From assembly GCA_964631375.1 (NCBI GenBank), contig CAZVYQ010000009.1:1-64000 (forward strand): a stretch of 64,000 bases of DNA, read 5' to 3'. The notes under the pieces were generated by a model, which did no database searches, had not been told where the DNA came from, and saw only the letters and a list, made by a program, of their open reading frames with translations. This stretch comes from JAAYYM01 sp964631375 (GTDB lineage Bacteria; Bacillota; Clostridia; Lachnospirales; Lachnospiraceae). Below, piece after piece: positions 53,126 through 62,497 of this stretch (within the stretch, counting starts at the first letter, position 1; every line of letters starts with the position of its first letter). The translations under genes were made by a program, and so were the position numbers.

Positions 53126-54898
53126 ATGAAGAAATTATTGGATTTATTAACGATTGAACTGGAGACGGCGTTTCATCAGGCTGGCTATGATGGAAAGTAT
53201 GGAAGGGTAACGATTTCCAATCGCCCGGATTTGTGTGAATTTCAATGTAATGGTGCAATGAGTGCCGTAAAGGAATATAAAAAGGCTCCGATTATGATTG
53301 CAAATGATGTGGCTGCTGTCTTGAAAGACAATCAGATATTTTTTGAAGTCACTGCAGTTAATCCGGGCTTTTTGAATTTAAAGCTTTCAGATGTATTTCT
53401 GGCAGATTATCTACAGAAGATGAATGCAGATGTACATTATGGACTGGATCTGGCGGAGCAGCCATTAACGATTATGGTGGACTTTGGGGGACCGAATGTT
53501 GCAAAGCCGCTCCATGTCGGGCATTTGCGTTCGGCAATCATTGGTGAGAGTATCAAGCGAATTTGTCGTTATATGGGACATACAGTGGTTGGTGATATTC
53601 ATCTGGGTGACTGGGGCTTACAGATGGGATTGATCATCACAGAGCTTAAAAAACGTCAGCCGGACTTACCTTATTTTGATGAATCCTTTACAGGCGAGTA
53701 TCCCAAGGAGGCTCCGTTTACCATATCCGAGCTGGAGGAGATCTATCCGACAGCAAGTGCCAAATCCAAAGAAGATGAAGCATATAAGGAAGAGGCAATG
53801 AACGCAACATTCATGCTGCAAAACGGTAATCGTGGATATATGGCTTTATGGAATCACATCATGACAGTTTCAAAGACTGATCTGAAGAAAAACTATAACA
53901 ATCTAAATGTTGAATTTGACCTTTGGAAGGGAGAATCTGATGTTCAGAAGTATATTCCGGATATGGTAAAGCGCCTGAAGGATGAGGGATATGCACATGA
54001 AAGTGAAGGAGCTCTTGTAGTAGATGTGAAAGAAGAGACAGATACTAAGGAAATTCCTCCGTGTATGATATTAAAGTCAGATGGTGCTTCTCTCTATACC
54101 ACAACAGATCTTGCAACCCTCCAGGAACGCAGACAGGATGTTGACCCCAATATGATTATTTATGTGGTGGATAAACGTCAGGATCTGCATTTTGTTCAGG
54201 TATTTCGCTGTGCGAAGAAGGTCGGCATTATCAGACAGGACGTTGACCTGAATTTCATTGGCTTTGGCACCATGAACGGCAAGGATGGAAAGCCCTTTAA
54301 GACTCGTGAGGGCGGTGTGATGCGTCTGGAAAACCTACTTGCAGATATCAACGAAGAGATGTATCACAAGATCATGGATAATCATGAGGCAGATGAGGCA
54401 GAAGCACGTGCAACGGCAAAGATTGTAGCGCTTGCTGCTGTTAAGTATGGCGATCTGTCCAATCAGGCAACGAAGGACTATGTGTTTGACATTGATAAAT
54501 TTACTTCCTTTGAAGGAAATACCGGTCCATACATTTTGTATACCATTGTCAGAATCAAGTCCATATTAAATAAGTATAAGGAGATGGAGTGTACATCTGT
54601 AGATAAGACAGGCATCATCAAAGAAGCATCAGGTGCTTGTGAAAAATCGCTGATGCTATCGATTGCACAATATAATGCAGTGATTGAGAGTGCTTATGAA
54701 GAAATTGCTCCACACAAGATCTGTGCATTCATCTATGAACTTGCCAATATATTTAATCGTTTCTATCATGAGACCAAGATTTTGACAGAGGAGAATAAGG
54801 AGCAGCAGGCAAGCTGGATTGCATTGCTGCAGCTTACAATGAAGGTACTGGAGACATCAATTGATCTGCTTGGCTTTACAGCACCGGAGAGGATGTAG
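53126..54898 (+). CDS. argS: Arginyl-tRNA synthetase
   Basis: Class I synthetase of 590 residues. The N-terminal tRNA-binding domain ends near 115; the catalytic HIGH-type motif is NVAKPLHVGHLRSAIIGESI. The KMSKS loop is not canonical, as in many ArgRS: GTMNGKDGKPFKTREGGV. DALR anticodon domain at the C terminus contains YELANIFNRFYHETKIL. It is the only synthetase gene in the window and has its own promoter. It overlaps the convergent kinase gene by 23 bases. Confidence 0.95.
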   Translation: MKKLLDLLTIELETAFHQAGYDGKYGRVTISNRPDLCEFQCNGAMSAVKEYKKAPIMIANDVAAVLKDNQIFFEVTAVNPGFLNLKLSDVFLADYLQKMNADVHYGLDLAEQPLTIMVDFGGPNVAKPLHVGHLRSAIIGESIKRICRYMGHTVVGDIHLGDWGLQMGLIITELKKRQPDLPYFDESFTGEYPKEAPFTISELEEIYPTASAKSKEDEAYKEEAMNATFMLQNGNRGYMALWNHIMTVSKTDLKKNYNNLNVEFDLWKGESDVQKYIPDMVKRLKDEGYAHESEGALVVDVKEETDTKEIPPCMILKSDGASLYTTTDLATLQERRQDVDPNMIIYVVDKRQDLHFVQVFRCAKKVGIIRQDVDLNFIGFGTMNGKDGKPFKTREGGVMRLENLLADINEEMYHKIMDNHEADEAEARATAKIVALAAVKYGDLSNQATKDYVFDIDKFTSFEGNTGPYILYTIVRIKSILNKYKEMECTSVDKTGIIKEASGACEKSLMLSIAQYNAVIESAYEEIAPHKICAFIYELANIFNRFYHETKILTEENKEQQASWIALLQLTMKVLETSIDLLGFTAPERM

Positions 54899-56726
54899 TC
54901 GGCTCTGTAGAAGAAGTGTTGATATGAACCAAATTTGCGGGAAGATGCTGTTGAATCATCTTCTCGTATTTTTTTATATCAATCGGTTTTGAAAGAAAAT
55001 CATCAAAGCCCTCTTTTAGATAATAGTCTTTGGCACCTGAGACTGCATTTGCGGTTAATGCAATCATAACGGCGTCCTTACATACATATTTCATTTGGCG
55101 CATTTTATGCAGTGCTTCGATTCCGTCCATATCCGGCATTCTGTGGTCCAGAAAAATGATATGATAGGAATTCTTCTTAGCCATTTCCAAAAACATTTGT
55201 CCGCTTTCTGCCAGATCTACCTGGATTTGTGTCGGGTTTAACAGAGCCTTTGCGAGCATGCGATTTGTAGTGCTGTCATCCACGATTAAAATTCGGGCTT
55301 CGGGAGCCGTGAAGGTACACTGATATTTTTCCATAATGGATGAAGTATATTCATAAGAGCTGTCAAATGCACCAATCGGTGTTGAATCTTCAGCCTTTTG
55401 AGGGATATAAGCGGTAAACTTTGATCCGATCCCATACTGGCTTGAAACTTCCAGATGTCCATCCATCAACTGCAGAAGCTGGGTTGTAATGTTAATTCCC
55501 AGTCCTGTACCCTCTATGCTGTGATTTCTTGCTTCTTCGATTCGCTCAAAACTCTGTGTCAACTTGTCCATATCTTCCTGCTTGATTCCGATTCCGGTAT
55601 CTTCAACAGAAATCACCAACTCTATGGTATCCTCCGATTGTTTATCATAGTCTACACGGAATGTAATAGAACCGGAAGGGGTATACTTGACTGCATTTGT
55701 CAGAAGGTTTGTTACGATCTGTTTGACACGAATCTCATCTCCGTAGAGATTCACGGGTGTAGCAGGGTTGATGTTAATTTTAAATTCCAGCCCCTTATCT
55801 TTGGCTCTCAGATAAACAGAATTGATGAGATCCAAAAGGGTTGAGGACAGTTGATATGAATTTGGCAGCAGTAACATTTTTCCGGCTTCAATCTTGGAAA
55901 AATCCAGAATGTCATTGATCAGTGACAGGAGCATATTGCCGGAGGTTTTGATGTTACGAGCGTAGGAGAGGACGTGAGGATCCTGTGCCTCTCTTAGGAT
56001 CAGTTCATCCATTCCGAGAACAGTATTGATAGGATTCCTGATTTCATGTGACATATGGGCAAGAAAAGTTCCCTTTGCAGCATTGGCGTGATCTGCTTCG
56101 GCAACTGCTTCTCCAAGCAGTTCATTTTTACGAAATTCAGAGTGTCCATCAACAAAACGCAGGATAGAGATGGCAATGCAGATCAACTGTAGGATAAACA
56201 GGTTTAAAGGACCGCTTGCACCAAAACTGTAGTGAAACCGATACATTGAATAAAGGGTCAACACGGTTACAAGAATGATATTACATGCAGAGTATGGTGG
56301 TGCGATGTACAGAGCACCACAGGCAGTAATGATTCCAATGATCCACAGAAGGAAGCTGAGATTGCGATTCTCGATGGCAGAAAAATTCATCATAACCAAA
56401 CCCCAGTAAGGCAAAATCAATACTGCAATATAAGTTAAACTCTCTAATATACGCCAATGAACTTTTGTACTTTGTCTCAAAATGCTCATAGAAAGAAGTA
56501 GAAGAAGAGCCAGACTACCGATAGGAACATACATCATAATCAGATGTACCTTGGGAATGTATTCTAAGGAATGAAAGATGAAACCTCGAATCAGATTGTA
56601 TATAGCAAAAGAGGCGAGAATACCACAACACCACATGGCGATCTTCATCTGATGTGGCAGAATGGATTTGCGAAATTTTAGATAGGACGGGAATGCCTGT
56701 TCATGTCGCTGTGATATTGACTGCAT
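54876..56726 (-). CDS. Hybrid histidine kinase with multi-helix membrane sensor
   Basis: Protein of 616 residues. The first 190 residues hold about six to seven membrane helices without a large outer loop. HisKA follows with the phosphorylated histidine in FLAHMSHEIRNPINTVLG, then the HATPase domain with LLTNAVKYTPSG, DTGIGIKQEDMDKL and GTGLGI. The C-terminal receiver has ILIVDDSTTNRMLAKALL and phospho-aspartate in IIFLDHRMPDMDGI. I start it at 56726, eight bases after AGAGG, not at 56852. No Hpt or separate regulator is adjacent, so its output partner is elsewhere. Confidence 0.9.
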   Translation of the reverse strand: MQSISQRHEQAFPSYLKFRKSILPHQMKIAMWCCGILASFAIYNLIRGFIFHSLEYIPKVHLIMMYVPIGSLALLLLLSMSILRQSTKVHWRILESLTYIAVLILPYWGLVMMNFSAIENRNLSFLLWIIGIITACGALYIAPPYSACNIILVTVLTLYSMYRFHYSFGASGPLNLFILQLICIAISILRFVDGHSEFRKNELLGEAVAEADHANAAKGTFLAHMSHEIRNPINTVLGMDELILREAQDPHVLSYARNIKTSGNMLLSLINDILDFSKIEAGKMLLLPNSYQLSSTLLDLINSVYLRAKDKGLEFKININPATPVNLYGDEIRVKQIVTNLLTNAVKYTPSGSITFRVDYDKQSEDTIELVISVEDTGIGIKQEDMDKLTQSFERIEEARNHSIEGTGLGINITTQLLQLMDGHLEVSSQYGIGSKFTAYIPQKAEDSTPIGAFDSSYEYTSSIMEKYQCTFTAPEARILIVDDSTTNRMLAKALLNPTQIQVDLAESGQMFLEMAKKNSYHIIFLDHRMPDMDGIEALHKMRQMKYVCKDAVMIALTANAVSGAKDYYLKEGFDDFLSKPIDIKKYEKMIQQHLPANLVHINTSSTEPTTSSPVL

Positions 56727-56908
56727 ACGATCGCCTCTGTTTCTGTCCGGACATTGATTGAATATAAGCTCATGATATCTATAATTACTATTGTAGTCGT
56801 GTGCAGTGGATTTGTAAATAAGCATATATTCATTTATCGGTATGGACTTCAATATTCATATTTAGATGCTTTTCTGTCTTTTCTGACGTATTTGAGCAAG
56901 AAATGACA

Positions 56909-56937
56909 TTGACAAATGGTAAGAAAATCATTAAACT
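56909..56937 (+). promoter_or_regulatory. Promoter of the ABC-2 exporter operon
   Basis: TTGACA (56909-56914, consensus) and TAAACT (56932-56937), 17 bp apart, 47 bases before the ATG of the ATPase gene. Confidence 0.75.
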
Positions 56938-56983
56938 CAATAAATATTTATATTCCATTAAAAAGTTTTAGGGAGGACTACAC

Positions 56984-58027
56984 ATGGAACCTGTTATTAC
57001 ACTCAATGATGTATCAAAGGAATTCAAGGTATTAAAGAGTAAGGAAGGTATCAAGGGAAGTATTCAGAATCTTTTCTCAAGAGATTATAAAATTGTAAAG
57101 GCGGTTAATCATGTCTCTATGTCGATCAATCAGGGAGAGATTGTAGGTTATCTGGGGCCAAACGGAGCAGGGAAGAGTACAACAATCAAGATGATGTCCG
57201 GTGTGTTGATTCCATCCTCAGGAGAGATTAGGGTCAACGGATTGATCCCATATAAGAACAGAAGAGAAAATGCAGAACAGATTGGTGTCGTTTTCGGACA
57301 GCGTTCTCAGTTGTGGTGGTCGCTTCCGCTGATCGAGTCTTTCAAATTGTTGCGGGATATTTATCAGATTCCACAAAAGGAGTATGAGGATACGCTTGCC
57401 TTTTATGAAACGATTGTAGATATTAAGGATCTGTACACAAAGCCGGTCAGACAGATGTCTTTGGGACAAAGGACATTAAGTGATATTTTGGCTGCCTTTT
57501 TACATAATCCGCCTGTTGTTTATCTGGACGAGCCTACAATTGGTCTGGATGTCTCCATGAAGAGCAAGATCAGAGATCTGATCAAGGCACTGAATCAAAA
57601 AAAGAATACGACGGTTATTTTAACAACACATGATATGGGAGATGTAGATGCGTTATGCAGACGTATTGTCATCATTGATAAGGGTACAATGCTGTATGAC
57701 AACAGTATTGAAAATCTAAGAAGCTTTTTCGGAGCATATCGTACCATGAAGCTGCGTTTTACTAAGAACGCTTCTGAACTGACCAAGGAATATCTTGATG
57801 GACAGGCAGAGGAGATTGCAAAGGATCTGGCTGTGAAGTATCCAGATGCGAAGTCCATTGCAGTCACTGCTGAGGAAGACTGGATTGACATTTTGTTAAA
57901 CGAGGATGAGATTCCTTTGATGAAGGTAATGAATCACATTCAGGAACAGAAAAAGATTTATGATGTTCAGTTGCAGGAAATCTCAACCGAAAGTGTTATC
58001 AAAAAAATATACGAAGGGAAGATGTAA
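56984..58027 (+). CDS. ABC-2 type transporter ATP-binding protein
   Basis: ATPase of 347 residues for the two permeases downstream. Walker A is GYLGPNGAGKSTTIKMMSG, the Q-loop GVVFGQRSQLWWSLPLIESF, the signature RQMSLGQRTLSDILAAFL (LSGGQ replaced by MSLGQ, usual for this subfamily) and Walker B PPVVYLDEPTIGLDVSMKS. The extra 100 C-terminal residues are typical of the group once linked to viologen or daunorubicin export. The cargo is unknown. Two bases separate it from the first permease. Confidence 0.93.
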   Translation: MEPVITLNDVSKEFKVLKSKEGIKGSIQNLFSRDYKIVKAVNHVSMSINQGEIVGYLGPNGAGKSTTIKMMSGVLIPSSGEIRVNGLIPYKNRRENAEQIGVVFGQRSQLWWSLPLIESFKLLRDIYQIPQKEYEDTLAFYETIVDIKDLYTKPVRQMSLGQRTLSDILAAFLHNPPVVYLDEPTIGLDVSMKSKIRDLIKALNQKKNTTVILTTHDMGDVDALCRRIVIIDKGTMLYDNSIENLRSFFGAYRTMKLRFTKNASELTKEYLDGQAEEIAKDLAVKYPDAKSIAVTAEEDWIDILLNEDEIPLMKVMNHIQEQKKIYDVQLQEISTESVIKKIYEGKM

Positions 58028-58029
58028 CC

Positions 58030-58839
58030 ATGACGAAGACATTAAGACGCTATTTTGCACTGACCAGGATCGGAATCATGGAAGAGTTGCAGTTTCGCCT
58101 TGGAACCTTTGTTATCTTCTTAGGGAATCTGATTTATTTGGTCATTATTTATTTTTTATGGAAGGCAATCTATGCTTCCTCTCCGACTGACATTGTAAAC
58201 GGAATGTCCTTTTATGATACGATGATCTATCTGGTGTTGGCTTCTGCACTCTTTTCTGCTATGGAAATGTTTGTGACCTGGTGGATGGGCAGGAGTGTTC
58301 AGACTGGAAAAATTGTTTTGGATATCTTGAAACCGATGCCATATAACCGGTATATTTTCTTTTCCTTCACAGGAAATACGATTGTATCCATGTGTCTGAC
58401 ATTATTTCCGACATTGATTATCGTGTATTTTGTGACACATGGAGGCTTTGCATTGTCATGGAATCTATTGTTTTTTGTGATTGCTGTAATATTCGGAACA
58501 ATTATCAACTTTGATATTAATTTTATCGTTGGAACCATCTGTTTCTATACGGAGTCCGTCTGGGGGATCAACATCATGAAGGAGGTCGTTGTCATGCTAT
58601 TGTCAGGAGCGACCATTCCACTTGCCTTTTTCCCGGAGGCAGCACAGCGTATCATTTATAAACTGCCTTTTCAGGCAATTTATAATACACCATTGACGCT
58701 ATTGCTTCACAATGACATGATGCTAAGTGAGAGAATATTTTTGGTGATAGAGCAGTTAATGTGGGTAATCGCCATGGGAATTATTGCGAAGCTGTTCTTT
58801 AAGGTGTCGATTCGTCACATAACAGTGAATGGGGGTTGA
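58030..58839 (+). CDS. ABC-2 family permease, first subunit
   Basis: Membrane protein of 269 residues with six helices and the feature LFSAMEMFVTWWMGRSVQTGK and DILKPMPYNRYIFF, where the second matches the conserved loop that docks on the ATPase (DILKP). It forms a probable heterodimer with the next gene. It belongs to the ABC-2 membrane type 6 group. No substrate clue is visible. Confidence 0.88.
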   Translation: MTKTLRRYFALTRIGIMEELQFRLGTFVIFLGNLIYLVIIYFLWKAIYASSPTDIVNGMSFYDTMIYLVLASALFSAMEMFVTWWMGRSVQTGKIVLDILKPMPYNRYIFFSFTGNTIVSMCLTLFPTLIIVYFVTHGGFALSWNLLFFVIAVIFGTIINFDINFIVGTICFYTESVWGINIMKEVVVMLLSGATIPLAFFPEAAQRIIYKLPFQAIYNTPLTLLLHNDMMLSERIFLVIEQLMWVIAMGIIAKLFFKVSIRHITVNGG

Positions 58840-58843
58840 TGAG

Positions 58844-59647
58844 ATGAAGAAAAGAGGTATACGATTTTATGCTTCCATCTATAAAAAGATTGTCGCACAG
58901 GATTTTAAGAGTAAAATGAGTTATCGTGCAGATTTTATCATTTCAACGCTTGGAATGATCATGACCAATATCTCGGGATTCATTGCTTTTTATATTATGT
59001 TCAGTAGTTTTCAGACCATTAATGGTTGGAATTATCATGAGATGCTGTTCCTATATGGCTTTTCATTGATTGCACTGACACCGATGCAGTGCTTGTTCGA
59101 TAACAACTGGAATCTTCGCTTTGCAGTCTTTGAAGGAGATTTTATTAAGTATTGTTTCAGACCGATTAATATTTTCTTCTATTACATATCAGAGGTGTTT
59201 GATGTGAAGGGACTTGGTCAGCTGCTGATGGGTGGGGTGACATTGGTCTATGCATGGGGCAAACTGGATTTACCGTTTACCTTTGGAACATTTTTATTGT
59301 TGATCGTTGCACTGATTTCGGCATCACTTTTTATGATTGCCATTATGAATGCAGCAGCTGCAACCTGCTTTTGGATTGTACATAACGGATATGTGATGGT
59401 AACCATGTTTAAGTTTACAAACTATGCAAAATATCCTGCCAGCATCTACAGTGGTATTTTTAAGTTTGTTTTTACCTTCCTCATTCCTATTGCATTTGTT
59501 GCATATTATCCCAGTTTAATATTTCTGCGTCCGACAGCAGTGCCGGTGCTTACCTATTTGTCTCCAGTGCTGGGAATCGTATTCTTTTGGCTCAGTTATA
59601 AGCTATGGATGAGGGGAGCAACGACTTATTCAGGAACAGGAAGTTGA
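58844..59647 (+). CDS. ABC-2 family permease, second subunit
   Basis: Partner permease of about 267 residues with six helices; the docking loop reads GDFIKYCFRPINIFFYY. I start at ATG 58844, which has GGGGG eight bases upstream; an ATG at 58829 overlaps the previous gene and is also in frame. It is one base upstream of the esterase lipoprotein gene, linking exporter and esterase in one operon. Confidence 0.87.
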   Translation: MKKRGIRFYASIYKKIVAQDFKSKMSYRADFIISTLGMIMTNISGFIAFYIMFSSFQTINGWNYHEMLFLYGFSLIALTPMQCLFDNNWNLRFAVFEGDFIKYCFRPINIFFYYISEVFDVKGLGQLLMGGVTLVYAWGKLDLPFTFGTFLLLIVALISASLFMIAIMNAAAATCFWIVHNGYVMVTMFKFTNYAKYPASIYSGIFKFVFTFLIPIAFVAYYPSLIFLRPTAVPVLTYLSPVLGIVFFWLSYKLWMRGATTYSGTGS

Positions 59648-59648
59648 T

Positions 59649-60605
59649 ATGAAAAAATCGTTTTTTTGCTTAAGTAAAATAGTATTGTTTGTTGTTCTGC
59701 TGTCTTTGATGACGTGTGGGTGCAAGACGTTGGAGTCATCACAAAAAGCAGAGGAAAGTAATGCAGCCCAGATAGAGAGTACTGCAGAACTCACAGATGT
59801 GGTGGCGGTTGACGATCAAGGGCATTTCACATGTGATTATCAGGGACAGACAAGGAAGTTCCTGCTTTATCTACCGCAAGAAAGTAGTGAAAGTATTCCG
59901 CTGATTGTCATGCTGCATGGTTATGCGGATGATGCTGATGCATTTGCACAGAAAACAGCAATGCATGAAACTGCCGGAGAATATGGCTATGCAGTAGTTT
60001 ATCCGCAGGGGATTCAAGATCCAGGGGATAAAACAAGTGGTGCAGGATGGAACTCCGGACTGAAATCAACTGGAAATGATGATACCGGTTTTCTTGTTGC
60101 GCTGGTTCGTTATCTGCAGGAGAATGACGGTGTTGACAATAAGGCAGTGTTTGCAGCGGGCTTCAGCAATGGAGCCTTTATGACGTACAGACTTGCCTGT
60201 GAAGCATCGGATACATTTCGTGCTATTGCAAGTGTTGCCGGGTTTATGACAGAGGGAGCATGGGCAGAACGCGAAGAAACAGCCTCAATTGGGATCTTAC
60301 AGATCAACGGAACCAAGGATGATGTTGTTCCGATGGAGGCATCAAAGTATACCAACACCAATGCTAAGGTTCCGAGAATTGAAGAGGCTATCCGTTATTG
60401 GAAGGATGCCAATGGACTGCATGATTATCTTGAGAAGAAGCTATCTAATCAGGCAACGGCTTACTGTTATTCAGATCCTGCAGTTTCCAATCTTGTATGG
60501 CACATTGTGATACAGGACGGAAGACATTCGTGGCCACAGGAGCAGTTCTCAGGCATTGATACAAACAATATGATTTTGGAGTTTTTTGAACATCATAGAG
60601 ATTGA
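59649..60605 (+). CDS. Lipoprotein esterase (PHB depolymerase/LpqC-type, CE1-like)
   Basis: Extracellular alpha/beta-hydrolase of 318 residues. The signal peptide ends with a lipobox-like LMTCGC near residue 24. The hydrolase core has LIVMLHGYADDADAFA, the nucleophile elbow AGFSNGAFMTYRL (GFSNG) and a C-terminal histidine in QDGRHSWPQE. Members of this group act as feruloyl or acetylxylan esterases or polyhydroxybutyrate depolymerases; for a gut bacterium, removal of side groups from plant polysaccharides is more likely, which is inference. It is in the exporter operon. Confidence 0.85.
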   Translation: MKKSFFCLSKIVLFVVLLSLMTCGCKTLESSQKAEESNAAQIESTAELTDVVAVDDQGHFTCDYQGQTRKFLLYLPQESSESIPLIVMLHGYADDADAFAQKTAMHETAGEYGYAVVYPQGIQDPGDKTSGAGWNSGLKSTGNDDTGFLVALVRYLQENDGVDNKAVFAAGFSNGAFMTYRLACEASDTFRAIASVAGFMTEGAWAEREETASIGILQINGTKDDVVPMEASKYTNTNAKVPRIEEAIRYWKDANGLHDYLEKKLSNQATAYCYSDPAVSNLVWHIVIQDGRHSWPQEQFSGIDTNNMILEFFEHHRD

Positions 60606-60665
60606 TAGACAGTATATATTGTTATATAAGATAATTATGATGACACACAGGATGGAGTGATTAAT

Positions 60666-61385
60666 TTGATATCTGCCAGAAATGCCGCAATACTGAACAG
60701 ACTGCCACGACCCATTGGTTTATTCTTGTCACGCAGTTTGTTGAAGGGTTATTTAAGAAAGTATGCAGATTTACATATTGAAGGAACTGAATATTTAGAA
60801 CAAATTACGTCTCCCTGCATCTTTGTATGTAATCATTTGAGCAATTCAGATGCAGTTGTATTGGATCAGGTGTTAAAAAAAATCAAGCCTACTTTTGTGG
60901 CAGGTGTTAAGCTATCGAAAAACGCGGTGACCAATATGGGAATCCATGCAGTGAAAACAACAAATATTGAACCCAATACCGCAGACAAGGACGGGCTCAG
61001 AAGGATCATCGATTTGATTAAGCAGGGGGAGAGCATTCTGATTTTCCCCGAAGGAACCAGAAGCAGAACCGGAAGTCTGATTGAAGCAAAAAGAGGCATT
61101 CTTCTGATTGCAAGAAAGACCGGTGTGCCGATTGTGCCAATTGGTATGAGCGGTACAGAGAAACTGCTTCCGATCGATCCCGATGGAGAGATGAGTGCAG
61201 AGACCTTTCATCATGCCAAGGTAGAGGTTCGAATCGGAGAGCAGTTTGAACTTCCTAAATTACAGGAGGGACAGAGTAGAAAAGAGTATGATACGACGGC
61301 CATTAATCTGATCATGCAACAGATTGCACGTTTGCTTCCGCTGCAATATCGCGGTGTATATAATGAAACACTCAATGATATTTAA
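60666..61385 (+). CDS. plsC: 1-acyl-sn-glycerol-3-phosphate acyltransferase
   Basis: Makes phosphatidic acid from lysophosphatidic acid at the membrane. The catalytic HX4D motif is in CNHLSNSDAVVLD, and the substrate-binding motif is FPEGTRSRTG; GVPIVPIGMSGTEKL is also typical. About 239 residues. The start is uncertain: TTG 60666 lies eight bases after GGAG (60654-60657), while GTG 60657 overlaps that site. It overlaps the convergent GH5 gene by four bases. Confidence 0.9.
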   Translation: MISARNAAILNRLPRPIGLFLSRSLLKGYLRKYADLHIEGTEYLEQITSPCIFVCNHLSNSDAVVLDQVLKKIKPTFVAGVKLSKNAVTNMGIHAVKTTNIEPNTADKDGLRRIIDLIKQGESILIFPEGTRSRTGSLIEAKRGILLIARKTGVPIVPIGMSGTEKLLPIDPDGEMSAETFHHAKVEVRIGEQFELPKLQEGQSRKEYDTTAINLIMQQIARLLPLQYRGVYNETLNDI

Positions 61386-62311
61386 TTCTTATCTTGCAAT
61401 AGTTTTACATACCACTTCATGGAATCATTTAGATCAGCTTCCACAAATCCCGTTAATTTAGTACAATCAGGAACAAAGGAAGCAGAAGACTCATCTCTGT
61501 TAGAAATGTTCCACATGATATAGCTAACCTGATATTGTTCCATCAGGTCAATCCAGAGTCCTGCCTGTTCTTCGTTACCGGCTCCGTTTCCGGAGGCATC
61601 ACAGATACCGAATTCGCTGACAAAGAGAGGAAGCTTAGCTTCTGCAGCTGCTTTAAATTTGTTACGCAGCTCTTCACGATGTGTATCGGCATAGAAGTGA
61701 AGTACATACATCAGGTTAGTGTAGCCTGTCAGCGGATCTGCCATAGCCTCATCCACATTTTGTGACCAGATTGGAGTGCCTACCAGAATGACTGCATTGT
61801 CATCAATTGCCCGAATGACAGGGATGACTTGATTTGCGTAATCCTTTACATCCTGCCATGTACAGTCTACATTCGGTTCGTTGCAGATCTCATAGAAGAC
61901 ATTGCCATAAGCATGGTACTTCTCTGCCATTTCCTTGAAGAAGGGAATACTCTGATCCATGTAGGTTAATGGATTTGAGTCATGCAGGATATGCCAGTCG
62001 ATAATCACATATAGACCAAGCTCGGTTGCTGCTCTGACGCCACGATCAATCACTTCTTTCAATTTTTCTTTATTAGCATCATCACCGATGCAGTATCCAT
62101 TTTCTTCGTCTGTATACATTGCGAGACGTACAATATCAACCTTCCATTCTTCCTTCATAAATTCAAAGAATTCACGGTTTACGTACTCAGGATACCAAGA
62201 GAGTCCGTGGGTAGAGAGCCCGCGCAGTTGAACCACTTCACCGTTATAATCAACCAACTGACCTTTTTGATTGACTGAAAGAGCCCCATGTTTTTCGTAT
62301 TTTGTTTTCAT
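61382..62311 (-). CDS. Glycoside hydrolase family 5 (endoglucanase-like), no signal peptide
   Basis: Retaining glycosidase of 309 residues with the clan A barrel. QLRGLSTHGLSWYPEYVN marks the first strand, VIIDWHILHDSNP the substrate site, the acid/base glutamate is in YEICNEPN and the nucleophile is in FVSEFGICDASG. Family members with this opening are usually secreted cellulases, but there is no signal peptide, anchor or binding module here and GAGGT precedes the ATG directly. It could therefore degrade imported oligosaccharides in the cytoplasm. Confidence 0.9.
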   Translation of the reverse strand: MKTKYEKHGALSVNQKGQLVDYNGEVVQLRGLSTHGLSWYPEYVNREFFEFMKEEWKVDIVRLAMYTDEENGYCIGDDANKEKLKEVIDRGVRAATELGLYVIIDWHILHDSNPLTYMDQSIPFFKEMAEKYHAYGNVFYEICNEPNVDCTWQDVKDYANQVIPVIRAIDDNAVILVGTPIWSQNVDEAMADPLTGYTNLMYVLHFYADTHREELRNKFKAAAEAKLPLFVSEFGICDASGNGAGNEEQAGLWIDLMEQYQVSYIMWNISNRDESSASFVPDCTKLTGFVEADLNDSMKWYVKLLQDKN

Positions 62312-62423
62312 AATACCTCATTTCTGCGTAAAAACTGCGTTAGTTTTTTATATAATCTTAGTTATTAATTTATCATAGAATCAATCAATTGCCAATTAAG
62401 AAATATCATAAGGATATAAAAGA

Positions 62424-62452
62424 TTGGATTATAAGCCAATAATCGTTATAAT
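62424..62452 (+). promoter_or_regulatory. Promoter of the last ABC operon
   Basis: TTGGAT (62424-62429) and TATAAT (62447-62452), 17-bp spacer, 45 bases before the ATG of the ATPase gene. Confidence 0.7.
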
Positions 62453-62497
62453 GGAATTATATACGAAGCAGTCATGATATAGGGGGAGGAACAGTAC

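Noticed and set aside
52640..53126. T-box riboswitch before argS
   Set aside because: The leader from the visible promoter is only about 70 bases and no T-box core sequence (the GGTGG-ACC word) was found.
61382..61385. Four-base overlap of plsC and GH5 genes as a sign of fusion or mis-assembly
   Set aside because: Convergent stop codons overlapping by a few bases are common in this dense genome (see also 23303-23312 and 54876-54898).
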